Source: Firmicutes bacterium UBA2116 (GTDB lineage Bacteria > Bacillota > Clostridia > Tissierellales > Sedimentibacteraceae). From it: a stretch of 64,000 nucleotides of DNA. A program made the position numbers and the translations under genes. A model generated the notes under the pieces. It saw only the letters and a program-made list of their open reading frames with translations. It searched no databases and was not told where the DNA came from. Shown here in pieces: positions 36,865 to 44,757 of this stretch (position 1 is its first letter; each line of letters starts with the position of its first letter). The stretch spans positions 3,976-67,975 of the forward strand of contig DCYG01000045.1 of the NCBI GenBank assembly GCA_002331025.1. Direction: 5' to 3'.

Positions 36865-37227
36865 ATGTCAAGATATTTCATGTATGGTACATCACTGGGA
36901 GGGATAGAGCAGCTGATGATGCTGGCACCTAATTTTCCTCAAAGAAGAAGTGGAATAGTCATTAATAATCATTTTAATTGTGAAGGAGGTATGAATATTT
37001 GTAATAGGTGTATAGCAAAGGTTGAAAGCAGAAGTAATCCTAATGATTGTTATTGTTTCAAAGAAAAAATAGAGGCAGATGAAATTAAATATTCAGATCT
37101 GATAAAAGATTGCTTTGGAAGAATAAAAAATTATGTTCTTAAAAACAGATTGAAATTACTTAGCAGCAAATTTACAGGCGAACTATTTCTAAATCATATC
37201 CATACGTGTTTTCCGTTGAAGTCGTAG
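36865..37227 (+). CDS. Element accessory protein, possibly truncated
   Basis: 120 residues. SRYFMYGTSLGGIEQLMMLAPNFPQRRSG and the cysteine pairs CNRC ... CYCF are typical of a family of unknown function in clostridial conjugative elements. ATG is preceded by AAGGACTGAG. The C-terminus (FLNHIHTCFPLKS) overlaps the next fragment in another frame and is probably a product of an internal deletion, so the original protein was longer. Confidence 0.55.
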   Translation: MSRYFMYGTSLGGIEQLMMLAPNFPQRRSGIVINNHFNCEGGMNICNRCIAKVESRSNPNDCYCFKEKIEADEIKYSDLIKDCFGRIKNYVLKNRLKLLSSKFTGELFLNHIHTCFPLKS

Positions 37228-37481
37228 AAGGAGAACTAATAGGGGTGGCTATTCTTACTTTAAATGAGGAATTGACTCCAAAGGAGCTTGAAAAGATTGA
37301 AGATAATATAATTGGTCAGGCGTCTGATGGCTGGGCAGAGAATTTTGAGCAGAGAGAAATTAGTACTGATATGGGAGATATTTATGTTAGCTTTTGGAAC
37401 AGTGATAACTGGTTTATTAAGACAGCTGAGGAAATGGGTATAGAAGAAAATCAAAAAATGGGAGGTATGAAATTTGAATAA
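37206..37481 (+). pseudogene. C-terminal fragment of a conjugative-element protein (DUF6329-like)
   Basis: 91 codons. ELTPKELEKIEDNIIGQASDGWAENFEQREI, given here as two parts around the glycine, and DIYVSFWNSDNWFIKTAEEM match the C-terminal half of a protein common in Tn1549-like elements. The N-terminal half is missing and the reading frame starts inside the preceding gene, consistent with a deletion junction near 37200. Confidence 0.6.
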
Positions 37482-37697
37482 TAGAAATCAAGTAGAAAGA
37501 ATTAAGAACAGTTATCCTGTAGGTACGGTACACGAATTGAATTAATTCAGGCAATGGATGATGTGCAAGGCGTTGAAAAAGGTACAAAGGGAACAGTGAT
37601 AGGGGTAGATGACATTGGAACCATACACATGAAATGGGATAATAATTCCTTGATATGGACGATTAAACAAGATGGCAAAGAAATAGACCTTCTGTGA
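37474..37697 (+). pseudogene. Frameshifted DUF4314 gene
   Basis: From TTG 37474 (GGAGGT upstream) the frame reads NNRNQVERIKNSYPVGT and then stops. Continuing in another frame gives RIELIQAMDDVQGVEKGTKG, then TVIGVDDIGTIHMKWDN, the rest of a DUF4314 protein. The shift is a 5-bp tandem duplication, GGTAC at 37522-37526 and again at 37527-37531. Removing one copy restores the gene. Confidence 0.75.
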
Positions 37698-37981
37698 ATG
37701 AAAATTTTGACGAGCAGTACCATAATATCGCTGAGAAGATAAGAGACTTGAAACTAAAAAAGCTTAAACTGACACAGGAAAATAGGCTGGCAGAAACCTT
37801 TAATCAGAGAGTTGAAGATATGGATAATTGCCTAAAGGAAACTTCTTGTACGGTAGGAGGTTATGACGATGAATTGGTCAGGCGACTGCTGCAGAGTGTA
37901 AAAGTTATCAGCGAGGATAAGATAGAGATGCAATTTAAGTCGGGAATTGTGATGCATCAAAGGGTGACATATGATGAGTAA
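37694..37981 (+). pseudogene. C-terminal remnant of a large serine recombinase
   Basis: About 95 codons equivalent to the last ~100 residues of the recombinase at 27496: both have the coiled coil KL.LTQEN..AE, then YDDELVRRLLQSVKVISED and IEMQFKSGIVMHQRV (FDEDLVRRLINTIKVNKGE, IQFESGIVMDQMV in the intact one). The catalytic, DNA-binding and zinc domains are gone. A matching hairpin follows at 37987-38020. Confidence 0.8.
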
Positions 37982-37986
37982 AGAAT

Positions 37987-38020
37987 AAGCGGGAGTTGGA
38001 TGCATTTCTTACTCCTGCTT
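37987..38020 (+). terminator. Hairpin after the recombinase remnant
   Basis: AAGCGGGAGT (37987-37996) pairs with ACTCCTGCTT (38011-38020) with one wobble. Compare the hairpin at 29167-29202. Confidence 0.55.
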
Positions 38021-38074
38021 AACAGGACATGAAATATTGTCAATTAAGATAATAAGAGTTTGGCAGACTGCTTA

Positions 38075-38120
38075 TTTACAAACTTACTAAAGAGATGTAT
38101 AATATTAGCGAGTTTGTAAA
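38075..38120 (+). promoter_or_regulatory. Promoter flanked by a perfect 10-bp inverted repeat (AbiEi-type operator)
   Basis: TTTACA (38075-38080), 17 bp and TATAAT (38098-38103) form a near-consensus promoter. TTTACAAACT (38075-38084) overlaps the -35 and AGTTTGTAAA (38111-38120) covers the start region. They are exact reverse complements, 26 bp apart. AbiEi antitoxins are known to bind inverted repeats at their own promoter. Confidence 0.75.
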
Positions 38121-38132
38121 AGGGGCGAAAAT

Positions 38133-38726
38133 ATGGATTATTCGAAAATGCTTAAACAATTAATTGATGATAATGATGGTGTTATATCCACAAAAATGGT
38201 AACTGAAACTGGTATTCCCAGAATATATCTTTCTGAATTCGTTAAAAAAGGAATGTTAGAACGATATGAGAGAGGCATTTATATAACAACTCAAGGCAAT
38301 GATGATCAAATGTATTGTTTTCAGATGAGATTTTCACAGGCGACTTTCTCACATGAATCAGCATTATTTTTACAGCAGTATATCAAAAAAATGCCTGAAC
38401 AACCTGTTGTGACAGTAAAAACAGGAACAAATACTAAAAATCTTGTGAACACTGGAGCAAGAGTGCATTCTATTCGACCCAATCTATATACTCTTGGTGA
38501 AATAGAGAGAAAAACTCGTTATGGCAGAAGTGTGCGAACATACGATATTGAGCGTAGTATTTGTGATATTATTCGTACTAGAAGTAGGATTGATAGTGAT
38601 ATTATTGTGAGTACTTTAAAAAAATATAATGATAGTCCTGAAAAAGATTTTTCCAAACTCATTGCCTATGCAGAAAAGCTAAAAGTTGCAAAAATCCTGA
38701 ATAGCTATCTTGAGTTTTTACAATGA
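38133..38726 (+). CDS. AbiEi-type transcriptional regulator/antitoxin (no AbiEii toxin beside it)
   Basis: 197 residues. The N-terminal winged helix (GVISTKMVTETGIPRIYLSEFVKKGMLERYERGIYI, split at about 17-50) and the AbiEi body (FSHESALFLQQY, GEIERKTRYGRSVRTYDIERSICDIIR) match the type IV antitoxin/AbiEi group. The usual AbiEii nucleotidyltransferase toxin is absent. Instead a DNA methylase operon follows 43 bp later. It probably acts as the control protein of that operon through the inverted repeat in its promoter. Confidence 0.82.
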   Translation: MDYSKMLKQLIDDNDGVISTKMVTETGIPRIYLSEFVKKGMLERYERGIYITTQGNDDQMYCFQMRFSQATFSHESALFLQQYIKKMPEQPVVTVKTGTNTKNLVNTGARVHSIRPNLYTLGEIERKTRYGRSVRTYDIERSICDIIRTRSRIDSDIIVSTLKKYNDSPEKDFSKLIAYAEKLKVAKILNSYLEFLQ

Positions 38727-38769
38727 GATTTTTATGCGATGAAAAATTTATAAAGGGGCTAACTAAATT

Positions 38770-40680
38770 ATGCAGTCAGAAATTTATGATATAATTTCCG
38801 TCTTGGCAAAAGACATAAACGCCAAGATACCAGAGGCATTTGAAAAACAGTATTATAGGAAAATGTCTTATTCAAGTGAAAATAAAATAATAGAACTTGA
38901 TAAGGAACTATTACATGAAACTATTAGTTTTGAAGTTGCATTTGTTCATGTAATAATGTTTATTTTTAATAGATGTTTTAATACAGAAAATACAAATTAC
39001 AGTATTCTGTTAGAGCGATTGGATGTAGATGGGTTATTCTCTTGGTACAGTATGGCAGAAAACTTTGCTACAGATAATTTTGAAAGTATTAATGTGCAGG
39101 AGTTTTCAGATATCTACGAATTAGTTAATCAACACGATACATTTATTGATAAAAATATCAAAAAAAAGTTAGGACAATTTTATACTCCAACCAATATTGT
39201 ACAAAGAATGATTTTTGAAATTAAAACCAACTTAAGATCACTAACGAATACTGATTTGCTCATAGACCCAGCATGTGGGACAGGTGTTTTTTTAATAGAA
39301 ATAATTGAAGAACTAAAAAAAATATTCCAGCAATCTGAAGTAATTGAGTATGTTAAAAACAACATGTTTGCTTATGATGTAAATCCCTTTGCGGTTATTG
39401 CAACAAAAATAAATATAGCATACATTTTATTAAAAGAATTTCCTGAAGAGAAAGAGAAAATCCTAGATTATATTGTCAATGATAATAATGCATTCTGTAA
39501 TATTCGATGGAAAAACACTGTGGTGGAACCAGACAATAATATCTATACAATTATTTTAGGAAATCCTCCATATTTTAAACTTAATAAAGCATTAATTAAA
39601 AATATTAGTGGATATGATGAAATTTTATATGGACAACCGAACATTTATTCTTTTTTCATGTATTGGGGAATGAAGCATTTAAAGAAAGATGGTGCAATGA
39701 GCTTTATTGTTCCACAATCTATAAGATCAGGTCTTTATTTTAAAAATCTTAGATCTAAAATGAAAGATTTAAGAATAAGAGCGTTAATACATATAGATTC
39801 TAGACAAAATGTGTTTGATCGAGCCGAGCAAGCGGTATTAATTATTTGTTTAGAAAATAAACCAGTTGCAAACAGTAAAACAAAAATTCAATTTTACGAT
39901 GGAAATGGAACGATTAATTCTGAGTTTAAAGTATCTCGATCTAAACTAATGATGGATGAGCGAAATAATCATATATTCGTAATTAGTAAAAAAATCGAGA
40001 TGTATAGCATTTTAGATAAAATATTTACAAATAGCTTACAATTGGATAGCGAAGAAACGAAGTTAAAGTTTTGTAATGGTCTTTTCGTTTGGAACCAACA
40101 TAAAAAGGATATTGTGGATGAAGAAATAGCAGCGATACCTATTATTTATGGGGGTAATATACAGCCATTAGAGTTCGATTTTTCATTATGCTCTACAAAT
40201 GAAGAAAGAAAACAATATGCTTTAATAACAGAAAAAACGAAATCATATGTGCTAAGCGGAAAAAGATTGCTAATTCAACGAACTACAAATTTTGAAAGAG
40301 ATATTCGCTTAAAATCATGTATAATATCGGATGACTTTTTAGAAACATATGAAAGATATTTTTTAGAAAATCATGTGAATTTCTTATGTAGTAGCGAAGG
40401 AAAAGATGAGCTTCTTAGTTTAGAAACCATGTATTATTATTTAGGGATGCTTAATTCAAAGTTAGTTAATTATATTTTTACGAGTAAAAGTGGTAATACT
40501 CAAGTATCCGCCAATGAACTTAATTCTCTTCCTTTTCCAAATGATGGATTCGAAATGATTTCACGATTTGTATCTAACCATGTGAATGAATTGCATGAAC
40601 ATCAGCAGGAACTAGATATGCTTGTTTGTAGCGCATACAGATTATCTGAGGATGAAACAAACTTTATTATAAATTATTGA
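38770..40680 (+). CDS. N6-adenine DNA methyltransferase (Eco57I/TaqI-like)
   Basis: 636 residues. SAM-binding DPACGTGVFLIEI (about 166-178), catalytic NPPYF (about 264-268) and a preceding KLGQFYTPTNIVQRM (about 135-149) define a gamma-type N6-adenine methylase. The C-terminal ~220 residues carry a TaqI-like target-recognition region (SGKRLLIQRTTNFERDIRLK, FLCSSEGKDELLSLETMYYYLGMLNSKLVNYIF). There is no nuclease motif in the N-terminal 130 residues. It would mark self DNA, with the nuclease supplied by the HNH gene three genes downstream. The next gene starts 10 bp after its stop. Confidence 0.88.
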   Translation: MQSEIYDIISVLAKDINAKIPEAFEKQYYRKMSYSSENKIIELDKELLHETISFEVAFVHVIMFIFNRCFNTENTNYSILLERLDVDGLFSWYSMAENFATDNFESINVQEFSDIYELVNQHDTFIDKNIKKKLGQFYTPTNIVQRMIFEIKTNLRSLTNTDLLIDPACGTGVFLIEIIEELKKIFQQSEVIEYVKNNMFAYDVNPFAVIATKINIAYILLKEFPEEKEKILDYIVNDNNAFCNIRWKNTVVEPDNNIYTIILGNPPYFKLNKALIKNISGYDEILYGQPNIYSFFMYWGMKHLKKDGAMSFIVPQSIRSGLYFKNLRSKMKDLRIRALIHIDSRQNVFDRAEQAVLIICLENKPVANSKTKIQFYDGNGTINSEFKVSRSKLMMDERNNHIFVISKKIEMYSILDKIFTNSLQLDSEETKLKFCNGLFVWNQHKKDIVDEEIAAIPIIYGGNIQPLEFDFSLCSTNEERKQYALITEKTKSYVLSGKRLLIQRTTNFERDIRLKSCIISDDFLETYERYFLENHVNFLCSSEGKDELLSLETMYYYLGMLNSKLVNYIFTSKSGNTQVSANELNSLPFPNDGFEMISRFVSNHVNELHEHQQELDMLVCSAYRLSEDETNFIINY

Positions 40681-40690
40681 GGTGAGATGG

Positions 40691-43159
40691 ATGAAAAAAT
40701 TAAGGTTCAGAACAAATTCACGACATATTAGCCAATTAGGTAGAGAGCTAGTCACCGATTTTGTTACTGCATTAGTTGAATTAATTAAAAATTCATATGA
40801 TGCAGATGCATATGGGGTGAAAATTATTTTAGATAAACCGAATACACCTGAAAGCAAAATAATTCTTATCGACACCGGTTCGGGGATGACTCAAGAAGAT
40901 TTCGAGAATAAATGGATGGTAATAGGGACTAATAACAAGGTGACAGAACCTTTTTCAGCTAAAGGAAGAAAGAAAGCTGGAAAAAAAGGTATTGGACGTT
41001 TTTCTGTAGAGAGAATTGCTGAAAAAGTAAGCGTTTATTCTTTTACTGATACAGAGCAGCCTTATAAGGTGAAAATTAATTGGAATAGTTTCGAGGATAT
41101 AAATATCGCTGCACTTAATCAAAGAATTAATATCTTAATGGATCACGAAGATCCGTCTGCCGCAAAATATATTAGTAGTCAGTTAGAGTATTTTTTTATA
41201 ACTGATAAAGTAGATGAGGTAGATAAAAATTTAGTTGTTACTCTTATGGGTGGGAGTGCATTTGATTATCCGATTTTTTATGATATTAATACACTCATTA
41301 AGCTTCAAAAAAAGATAGTACCCATTTTGAAGAAGTACGAAGACATTGAACAATTGGTTGAGGATATCGAAAGTTCATTAGAAATAATAGATATTCAAAA
41401 TGAGACCGTAGCATTTTCAATGTTAGATGAACTATATCAAAGATACGAATTGCCCGATCCACAAACAGGTATGATTTTAGTAATGCAGGGACTTCGAGAT
41501 GAGTGGAAACAAAAAGATATTGATAAATTGCAAAAAGAATTGAGGCTTCTCGTGGCTCCAGACTTAATTGAACAAGACCCTTTTATAATAGAACTTAATG
41601 CTCCTGAATTTAGGATAGAGGATATCGTTCTAATAAATGAAATTCTTGATTCAAGGTATGCAAAAGTTGATGCAAAAATATATGATAATGCTAAAAAGAT
41701 ATACATATCATATAAAGATAAGGATGGTAAAACAGATTTAATAGAAGAAGAACTGGAACAGCCTCTCTTGTGTGGTGATGTATATGCGGAAGTATATTTC
41801 TTCCTTAGAGATGCCAATAATCTTACAAATGCAGGGGCAGGATATAACTTTAGATTCGCTTTAAAGATGCTAGATACTTATTGTGGAATCAAAATATATC
41901 GTGATAATTTTCGAGTTAAACCTTATGGAGATATTGGGAATGATTGGCTGTTTCTGGATCAAAAGAAAGTTAAAGATACTCATGGATATCTAGTTGGTAA
42001 TAATCAGGTTATAGGTGTTGTAAAGATTGGAGACGTCGCCAATTCCCTACTTGTTGATGCAACCAATAGAGAAGGAATTATTGAAAACGAAGCATATGAA
42101 CAACTCATAAACTTTTTAACTAAATGCACTAATTTAATTAGTGACGTTAGAAGAAAGGCATATTTGGCAGATCAGGAAAATGAGAAAAAGCTAGCAGCTG
42201 AAAAAGAAAAAATAGATGCTCAATTTGATAATGTTAAAAAGCAATATCAAGACAATCCATTGATGAAACAAATTGAAGAAGTAACACAAACTACTGATCA
42301 TAAAGCTATCCCGGAAAAATTGGAGCAACTTGCCAAGGCATATATTGAAGATTCAGAAAAGAAAAAGGCAGATATACAAAAATTACAAAATGATTATGAT
42401 CACCATTATAGTGAAACAAAAAGAATTTATCAGGATAAAATTAACTTTCAAGAGAGTGAGCTGAATCTATATAAAAACCTTGCTTCGCTCGGAATGCTGA
42501 CTGGATCATTTGGGCACGAAACAAGCGACATTGTAAGCCGAATACAAACCAGTTTGCATTTAATAAATGTATATTTAGACAAGGATGTAGACAAGAATCA
42601 AATCAAGGATGTAGTGAGTATTGTTAGTGGTGACTTTGGTAGAATATATGCATATAGCAACTTGATTGTGAATTTTCTAAGGAAGCGTAAGCGAGAAGTA
42701 ACGGCTGACATAGATTTTGGGAGTGTTTTAGCAGAGGTAACGGGCTTTTACAGAGGAATTGTGAATTCGTTCAATGTTACATTAGATACAAAATGTGAGC
42801 AGCAAATTATTTATGCTATGAAGCAAATTGACTTAGAATCAATTATTATCAATATGGTTACCAATGCTTTTGAACAAGTAAAGGGCAAGCAAATTCGCCA
42901 AATTAGAATTAGCATTGAGCAGAGCTTATCTCATATTATATTAAACTTTGAAGATTCCGGAGATGGTGTTCCAAAAGGAAAAGAAAATGATATATTTAGA
43001 CCGTTTGAAACAACTAAAGAAGAAGGTATTGGTTTAGGCTTGAATATTGTTAAGGATATTGTAGAAAACTATGGTGGAGAAATAAAAGTGGAACGCTCAG
43101 AGACTCTACATGGCGCAAAATTTGTTGTGCTATTACCTAAAGGAGGTAACGAAGAATGA
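40691..43159 (+). CDS. Twin-GHKL protein: MORC/MutL-like ATPase fused to histidine kinase
   Basis: 822 residues from ATG (GAGGTGAG upstream). First GHKL module: N-box ELIKNSYDADA (about 30-40), DTGSGM (about 60-65), GRKKAGKKGIGRFS (about 93-106), of the HATPase_c_3/MORC type. A long middle domain and a coiled coil (about 495-590) follow. Then a histidine-kinase core: H-box SLGMLTGSFGHETSD with a candidate phospho-His near 609, second N-box NMVTNAFEQV (about 720), DSGDGVP (about 755) and GIGLGLNIVKD (about 778). No membrane segment, so it is a cytosolic sensor. MORC-like GHKL ATPases are known next to restriction genes. The fusion to a kinase plus a receiver gene is unusual. Confidence 0.85.
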   Translation: MKKLRFRTNSRHISQLGRELVTDFVTALVELIKNSYDADAYGVKIILDKPNTPESKIILIDTGSGMTQEDFENKWMVIGTNNKVTEPFSAKGRKKAGKKGIGRFSVERIAEKVSVYSFTDTEQPYKVKINWNSFEDINIAALNQRINILMDHEDPSAAKYISSQLEYFFITDKVDEVDKNLVVTLMGGSAFDYPIFYDINTLIKLQKKIVPILKKYEDIEQLVEDIESSLEIIDIQNETVAFSMLDELYQRYELPDPQTGMILVMQGLRDEWKQKDIDKLQKELRLLVAPDLIEQDPFIIELNAPEFRIEDIVLINEILDSRYAKVDAKIYDNAKKIYISYKDKDGKTDLIEEELEQPLLCGDVYAEVYFFLRDANNLTNAGAGYNFRFALKMLDTYCGIKIYRDNFRVKPYGDIGNDWLFLDQKKVKDTHGYLVGNNQVIGVVKIGDVANSLLVDATNREGIIENEAYEQLINFLTKCTNLISDVRRKAYLADQENEKKLAAEKEKIDAQFDNVKKQYQDNPLMKQIEEVTQTTDHKAIPEKLEQLAKAYIEDSEKKKADIQKLQNDYDHHYSETKRIYQDKINFQESELNLYKNLASLGMLTGSFGHETSDIVSRIQTSLHLINVYLDKDVDKNQIKDVVSIVSGDFGRIYAYSNLIVNFLRKRKREVTADIDFGSVLAEVTGFYRGIVNSFNVTLDTKCEQQIIYAMKQIDLESIIINMVTNAFEQVKGKQIRQIRISIEQSLSHIILNFEDSGDGVPKGKENDIFRPFETTKEEGIGLGLNIVKDIVENYGGEIKVERSETLHGAKFVVLLPKGGNEE

Positions 43160-43650
43160 GTGAATTAAGAGGTCTATTTATAGAAGATGAAGTGGCTAAT
43201 ATAGACATTTACACAAAGTTATTTGCACTAGAAGGCCTACATCTTGAATGCATCGATAAATTACCGGCAACTTTAGATGGATTTTATGACATTGTCTTAG
43301 AAAGAGATGTTGATTTCTTAATTATTGATTATCATTTGGATAAGCAGGTTACTTATAAAGGGATTGATGTATTAAGAGAAATAAGAAAACATGATAGTAC
43401 AATATACGCTGTACTGCTGACTAATTATCAACTTGAAGATTTTGCGGATCAATTTGGTGATTATGATTACGAATTAAAAAAGGATGCAATTGTTGAGCGT
43501 TATGTAGATGTAGCTGAAAAGATTAAAAGAGCTTGTGAGCTGCGAAAAGAAAATATGATATATAAAGGAATTGAGCAACAGGCAGAGGAAGAATCAGATA
43601 CTATAAAGTTACTAAAAGAAATCAGTTCTAAATTAGATTCTAAGGAATGA
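43156..43650 (+). CDS. Stand-alone response-regulator receiver
   Basis: 164 residues. Acidic pocket E10/D11, phospho-acceptor D58 in FLIIDYHLD, threonine in VLLTNY (about 89) and lysine in ELKKD (about 108) are all present. There is no DNA-binding output domain; a 45-residue charged helical tail follows. Its ATG overlaps the kinase stop (ATGA), so they are a pair. The tail may contact the methylase or the HNH nuclease. Confidence 0.88.
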   Translation: MSELRGLFIEDEVANIDIYTKLFALEGLHLECIDKLPATLDGFYDIVLERDVDFLIIDYHLDKQVTYKGIDVLREIRKHDSTIYAVLLTNYQLEDFADQFGDYDYELKKDAIVERYVDVAEKIKRACELRKENMIYKGIEQQAEEESDTIKLLKEISSKLDSKE

Positions 43651-43666
43651 TTGGAGGTGCTTTAGA

Positions 43667-44617
43667 ATGGAATACCAACGAAAATTTAGATGGGCTAATT
43701 ATGAAACACCGAAATGCAAAGAGTACCTTAGAAATGACTTTTCTCATGAATGTGCATACTGTAAATTGCAGGAAAAAGAAGTTGGTCTTATCGATGCAAA
43801 TTATTTTGAAATAGACCATTTTAGACCTCAATCAGACGATGATCTAGCGTTTAATCCTCATTTGTATAGCAATCTCTATTATGCATGTGAAAAATGCAAT
43901 GGTGAAAAAAGCGATACTTGGAGCGAAGCATTACTTGATCCGTGTAAGGAGGATGTTTTTTCTGGTGTATGTCCCCCAATCATCGGGGGATACAACGCGG
44001 ATACGTTGTATAAGTATATTGCGCAAGACGACAGAGCAAGCTATTATATTGATACATTCAAATTGAATTCTAGACATCATATAAGGATTAGAAAACGAAG
44101 AATTAATAGGCAAAACAATATTCATCAAATTGATGCTCTAATGGATGAAATTTTACATAAGTTCGACAGTAAAAAGAATCTCGCAAATCTGGATCAATTG
44201 ATTAAGCAGTTAGATCATTTGAGACTAAGCAAAAAAGAAGAATTATCTAATCTATCTAAAGATGAAAAGTTTGAGTCAGTGGAAGAGTATCTTATGCTTC
44301 GGGATACTAAAAACAGCATCGTATTCGAAGAATATAATATGGACATTAAAATTAAAATTGAAGAAATTAGTTATTACTGTGAACTTGTGGTAGATAATTC
44401 TGACACTGATAACGAAGTTAAACTAAAGTTCTTAGATACAGAAAAGCTAACTATATGGTTCGAAAAACTGAGATATCAATTTGGCATACTTTATTATTAC
44501 TCTAAACTGGACAAGTTATATTTCTATCCCATATCTAAACTAATAAATAAAAGTGATATTGCCGAATTTGGAAGTAGAAAACAAATTAAGTTAACAGAAG
44601 AGAATATGATCACTTAA
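43667..44617 (+). CDS. HNH endonuclease effector
   Basis: 316 residues, ATG behind TTGGAGGTG. The HNH/zinc fold is CAYC (29-32), FEIDHFRPQ (about 47-55), NLYYACEKCNGEKSDTW (about 69-85), with two CxxC knuckles and the catalytic His in EIDHF. The C-terminal 200 residues are helical and unrecognised. Such HNH proteins cut DNA in several defence systems, and here it is the only nuclease of the operon. It follows the receiver by 16 bp. Confidence 0.85.
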   Translation: MEYQRKFRWANYETPKCKEYLRNDFSHECAYCKLQEKEVGLIDANYFEIDHFRPQSDDDLAFNPHLYSNLYYACEKCNGEKSDTWSEALLDPCKEDVFSGVCPPIIGGYNADTLYKYIAQDDRASYYIDTFKLNSRHHIRIRKRRINRQNNIHQIDALMDEILHKFDSKKNLANLDQLIKQLDHLRLSKKEELSNLSKDEKFESVEEYLMLRDTKNSIVFEEYNMDIKIKIEEISYYCELVVDNSDTDNEVKLKFLDTEKLTIWFEKLRYQFGILYYYSKLDKLYFYPISKLINKSDIAEFGSRKQIKLTEENMIT

Positions 44618-44640
44618 AATGGGAAAATATTGTTTGCTGC

Positions 44641-44700
44641 AAGGGGTTACTAGCTACCTAAGACATCATTATCGCCGCCACAGGCATACGGAGGTAATTG
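44641..44700 (+). repeat. Type-1 attachment-like repeat, copy B (degenerate)
   Basis: AAGGGGTTACTAGCTACC, then GACATCATTATCGCCGCCAC and a decayed core CATACGGAG (44685-44693). It follows the HNH gene by 23 bp and precedes the HEPN gene. Confidence 0.5.
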
Positions 44701-44757
44701 TCGAATTATGTTGTGATAAAAATGCAAATAATATATAACCCTAAGGGAGAAATGGTA

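Larger units (their letters stand above)
36865..38020 (+). mobile_element. Decayed right end of a second, related integrative element
   Basis: Within 1.15 kb lie, in order, fragments of element accessory genes, a frameshifted DUF4314 gene and the C-terminal tail of a large serine recombinase with its downstream hairpin. This is the order found at the recombination end of clostridial elements, so most of an element was deleted and only scraps remain between Shedu and the AbiEi operon. Confidence 0.7.

Noticed and set aside
38133..38726. Classical AbiE toxin-antitoxin pair
   Set aside because: No AbiEii nucleotidyltransferase follows. The next ORF is clearly an N6-adenine methylase with DPACGTG and NPPYF.
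38770..40680. Type IIG enzyme with fused nuclease
   Set aside because: No PD-(D/E)XK motif was found in the N-terminal part, and a separate HNH nuclease is in the operon.
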